A program made the translations under genes and the position numbers. The notes beneath the pieces were generated by a model. The model had not been told where the DNA came from. It saw nothing but the letters and a program-made list of their open reading frames with translations, and did not search any database. From NCBI GenBank assembly GCA_036924085.1, contig JAVGWX010000004.1, positions 37,363,793-37,427,792 on the forward strand: DNA of 64,000 nt. The letters are read 5' to 3'. The DNA is from Ariolimax columbianus. Taxonomy: Eukaryota > Mollusca > Gastropoda > Stylommatophora > Arionidae. Numbering within the stretch: the first letter of the stretch is position 1; the number at the start of each line of letters is the position of its first letter. Below are positions 61,237 through 64,000 of this stretch, piece after piece.

Positions 61237-61831
61237 TGCCCTTTTGTTCTTGTAGCTGTGCCCTCTTGTTCTTGTAGCTGTGCCCTCTTGCTCATGTAGC
61301 TGTGCCCTCTTGTTCTTGTAGCTGTGCCCTCTTGTTCTTGTAGCTGTGCCCTCTTGTTCTTGTAGCTGTGCCCTCTTGTTCTTGTAGCCGTGCCCTCTTG
61401 CTCTTGTAGCTGTGCCCTCTTGCTCTTGTAGCTGTGCCCTCTTGCTCTTGTAGCTGTGCCCTCTTGTTCTTGTAGCTGTGTCCTCTTGTTCTTGTAGCTC
61501 TGTCTCTTGTTCTTGTAGCTGTGCCCTCTTGTTCTTGTAGCTGTGCCCTCTTATTCTTGTAGCTGTGCCCTCTTGCTCTATTAGCTGTGCCCTCTTGTTC
61601 TTGTAGCTGTGTCCTCTTGTTCTTGTAGCCGTGCCCTCTTGTTCTTGTAGCTGTGCCCTCTTGCTCTTGTAGATGTGCCCTCTTGCTCTTGTAGCTGTGC
61701 CCTCTTGCTCTTGTAGATGTGCCCTCTTGTTCTTGTAGCTGTGCCCTCTTGCTCATGTAGCTGTGCCCTCTTGTTCTTGTAGCTGTGCCCTCTTGTTCTT
61801 GTAGCTGTGTCCTCTTGTTCTTGTAGCCGAA
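61237..61831. repeat. 22-bp minisatellite derived from CR1-like LINE, ~27 copies
   Basis: Plus-strand unit CTCTTGTTCTTGTAGCTGTG plus CC. The minus strand is stop-free, giving a 154-codon frame with a 22-residue period (EQEGTATRTRGHSYKNKRAQ...) that I do not call a gene. The unit equals one segment of the CR1-like relics at 12884-12905 and 54154-54175. Confidence 0.97.
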
Positions 61832-62290
61832 TATCTTCTCCTGGATCTTGATGACCCGTTACTCGGAGATGCTGCGAGTCCCATCTTTGTCTCCAGCGGA
61901 CCCTGTCTTGGTCTACGTAAGTCCAGTGCGTGGTAAGCACTCCTCCATAGTTGACTCGGATGTTGTTGTGTACAGCAAGGGAGTCTGACCAATGCATTTG
62001 AGGTCTTCCACGTAGTCTCATTTTACCTCGGAGTACCAGGCTGCTGTCGCCGTGCTCCATCGACCATCGTTTCGTCGTAACACGTGACCTGCCAATCTAC
62101 ATGTTCCCTTGTCTACATAAATTACCACATTATTGACCAAGAACAATCGTCGTTTGTCAGAAATGTAGAGATTTTGCAAACGTTGGTTCCGCAGAGTCAT
62201 TCCGCCACGATTCTCTCAAGAGAGGCCTGTATCACTCTCAATCTGTTATCCAGTGATTATGTTAGTGCTCATGTCTCAGCATCGTAGCAC
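61832..62290 (-). pseudogene. RTE-like LINE C-terminal relic
   Basis: CRLAGHVLRRNDGRWSTATA, then RLRGRPQMHWSDSLAV, then THWTYVDQDRVRWRQRW. Same family as 29380-30480. It abuts the far side of the 22-bp array. Confidence 0.7.
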
Positions 62291-62454
62291 ATCGCGGGGA
62301 CACAGGGGAATTGAAGAGAGGGGCTAGTCGATTTTGGTCTTGGCAATCGCCCAGGACCGTCTTAATAGACGAAAAGAGATGTGCAATCCTCTTCTTCAAC
62401 TCTTCTTCCCAGACATATAAAATATTAAACATATTTCACACCATATTTTTTCGA

Positions 62455-62790
62455 CTTCTTTTTCTTAGGCGTTCGTTCCTAAAAGGACATTGTAACGTGG
62501 ATTATAGTCAGAATGTGATACCTGGGTCTTTCAGCCAAAGACATCCGGCTTCAGCTGGGTTTGTTGTTATTTGTTGTTTTTTGGAGGGGCAGGAGGAGGA
62601 GGAGGGGGTGTGCCGGTTTTGCCTTCCCACTGTGATCTCTATTCTCGCAGCCAGACTACACTAGTGCAATCTGTCTCCAGGGCCGTCACTTGGAGGCTCT
62701 GATTCGCTGAGCCAGATGTAAGCAGTAGACTATGAGTCTATGGCTGCTGTTAGCTCATTCACTGTGTTACATCGTTGACCTCAAATCCCA
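62455..62790 (+). repeat. Interspersed family C, copy 9
   Basis: GGCGTTCGTTCCTAAAAGGAC, AAGACATCCGGCTTCAGCTGG, a GGAGGAGGAGG expansion, CTTCCCACTGTGATCTC, CGCAGCCAGACTACACTAG, CTCCAGGGCCGTCAC, GATTCGCTGAGCCAGATG. Confidence 0.75.
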
Positions 62791-63210
62791 TTTAATGTTA
62801 AACGATATTTGGTATTCATTTGTGAACAGGTGTCACATTCTCACCTGATTCATTTTTTCCTGCTCATAAAATCAGTCAACCAGTACGAATTCCGGGATCC
62901 CTTGCTGGAGAGCACATAATAGTACACAGCAACTTCATGCATTGTGTAAATGACTAATCAAAATAAATGAATGTGTCGCTAGAAACCTCAACGTGTCAAT
63001 TCATTGGTACAACAGCTACCCTCCTAGGAATACTAAAGTGCCTTAATATCCACAGTGCTTCACAATGAGCGAAATGTAGAAGAAGCCAAATCGTCTATCT
63101 GTGCTTCCTTGTCCGTTTACAAATCCAGCATGCAAGTGCTTTTCAATCATCTCTCTCGACATTGTAGACTAACATATTTACACTCCTTCCATTTTAAGCA
63201 ATATGTAAAT
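62791..63210. other. No recognised feature
   Basis: No coding or RNA signal. Confidence 0.3.
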
Positions 63211-63214
63211 TTGC

Positions 63215-63320
63215 TTGAGCGTCGCATTAGCATAGTGGTAGAGTACTCGCTTTGTTGTACCTAGTACAATGAAATCTATGACACTCCATCCCCGACAGCG
63301 GTATCTACTATGGAGCTATT
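63215..63320 (+). mobile_element. SINE F, internally deleted copy 3
   Basis: Head GCATTAGCATAGTGGTAGAG and 3' part AGTACAATGAAATCTATGACAC and CCATCCCCGACAGCGG are joined directly; the B box and middle are missing. Confidence 0.6.
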
Positions 63321-63688
63321 TACATATTTACTTATATTTAAATAGGCAGCAATCAAAACGGAGGGCGATACAAACATTTATAAGTAAAGGTTCAGTCACC
63401 GAACCTGGAAAAAAAACCACCAAAAAAAACCATATTGCCACAAGACCTTCGCCAGGGACAAAGAATGAACGAAAACTTCTAACAAATCACAACAATAACA
63501 AACAACATATGAGGTAAAATGACTTGTTAATGTGTCAAATGGAAAATTATGTTAATTGTATTCGTTCGTATTGTTTCCGAGTTGCGTCCTAGTTGTGAAA
63601 AGGTACCTGACTTAGTTTTAAAGTCAAGGACGGAGATATACAGTTAATAACATAACTCTACAGCTAATAACATAACTCTAGAGCTGAT
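63321..63688. other. No recognised feature
   Basis: No coding or RNA signal; a short direct repeat (CAGTTAATAACATAACTCTA / CAGCTAATAACATAACTCTA) at about 63641-63680. Confidence 0.3.
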
Positions 63689-63689
63689 A

Positions 63690-64000
63690 TTGTTCTTTGC
63701 GAATGCCCACAGTGAGTAGGTTACTCTTTTGTGCGCCCTGAAAAGGACGTTGAGTGGCGGGTTGCAGTAGCTTTCCTGACATCACGAGCGTGCTGATGAA
63801 GGTGGATCGGGGTCCTTTTCGCGGTTGTGTTATGTTTGGCGTTATCTGCGTGTCACTCACTACTACAGGGATCACGTCGAACATCACCTTGTTAGCCAGA
63901 TTATTGTCCTCGACAATAGCCCGTTTCAAGGACGATCAACGAGAAGGTCAGGTGAGCGTCTTGGTCAGTATATTTCTCCTGACCCTGGCTAACATTGTCT
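63690..64000 (+). repeat. Interspersed family D, copy 6 (runs off the window)
   Basis: TTCTTTGCGAATGCCCACAG, TGCGCCCTGAAAAGGACGTT, TACTACAGGGATCACGTCG, CTTGTTAGCCAGATTATTG, CGTTTCAAGGACG, then the start of the TCAGTATATTTCTCCTGACC tail. Confidence 0.75.

Noticed and set aside
61292..62060. Frames of 154 and 159 codons with a repeated EQEGTATRTRGHSYKNK motif
   Set aside because: 22-bp array plus LINE relic; the periodicity is 22 residues because 22 bp cycles through three frames.

Overview
The window is animal (eukaryotic) genomic DNA: spliced exons with GT-AG borders, long introns, many decayed retrotransposons, tRNA-derived SINEs and a very high load of tandem repeats. The mix of CR1-like, RTE-like and RNase H-bearing I/Jockey-like LINE remains with several SINE families suggests a lophotrochozoan, probably a gastropod mollusc. 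That assignment is an inference, not a sequence match.

Only one host gene can be supported. It is a MOB2-type MOB kinase activator on the minus strand, with four coding exons at 16367-16527, 10674-10770, 7670-7794 and 3796-4418. The splice phases fit exactly and give 334 complete residues: the end of the N-terminal segment, the whole Mob/phocein domain with its Cys2His2 zinc ligands, and an unusually long Ser/Thr-rich tail. The exon(s) with the start codon were not found; they lie upstream (coordinates above 16527) or beyond the window, so 16528-64000 may be largely first intron and 5' flank.

Layout: 1-3795 is the 3' side of MOB2 (LINE relic, family C repeat, 29-bp minisatellite, possible 3' UTR). 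3796-16527 holds the MOB2 exons with introns carrying two 5'-truncated LINE copies with target-site duplications, CR1-like 3' ends, SINEs and microsatellites. 16528-29380 is mostly minisatellites (49-bp, 80-bp and a 2-kb 28-bp array) with a decayed mariner. 29380-33300 is a run of dead RTE-like LINE C-termini. 33800-40450 is SINEs plus a 1.8-kb array that changes from one repeat type to another. 41000-43900 is a nested graveyard of LINEs and SINEs. 43900-53100 is dominated by 98-, 58-, 40- and 31-bp arrays. 53800-64000 holds SINEs, an inverted pair of mariner ends, a minisatellite grown out of LINE sequence, and further interspersed repeats.

No new gene system was found. The most interesting signals concern repeat evolution: a SINE that shares its 3' tail with a CR1-like LINE, a 22-bp minisatellite seeded by that LINE, a 640-bp higher-order duplication in a 40-bp array, and two uncharacterised interspersed families (C and D) that share a central core but have different flanks. 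Most long open frames are stop-free minisatellites, not genes.
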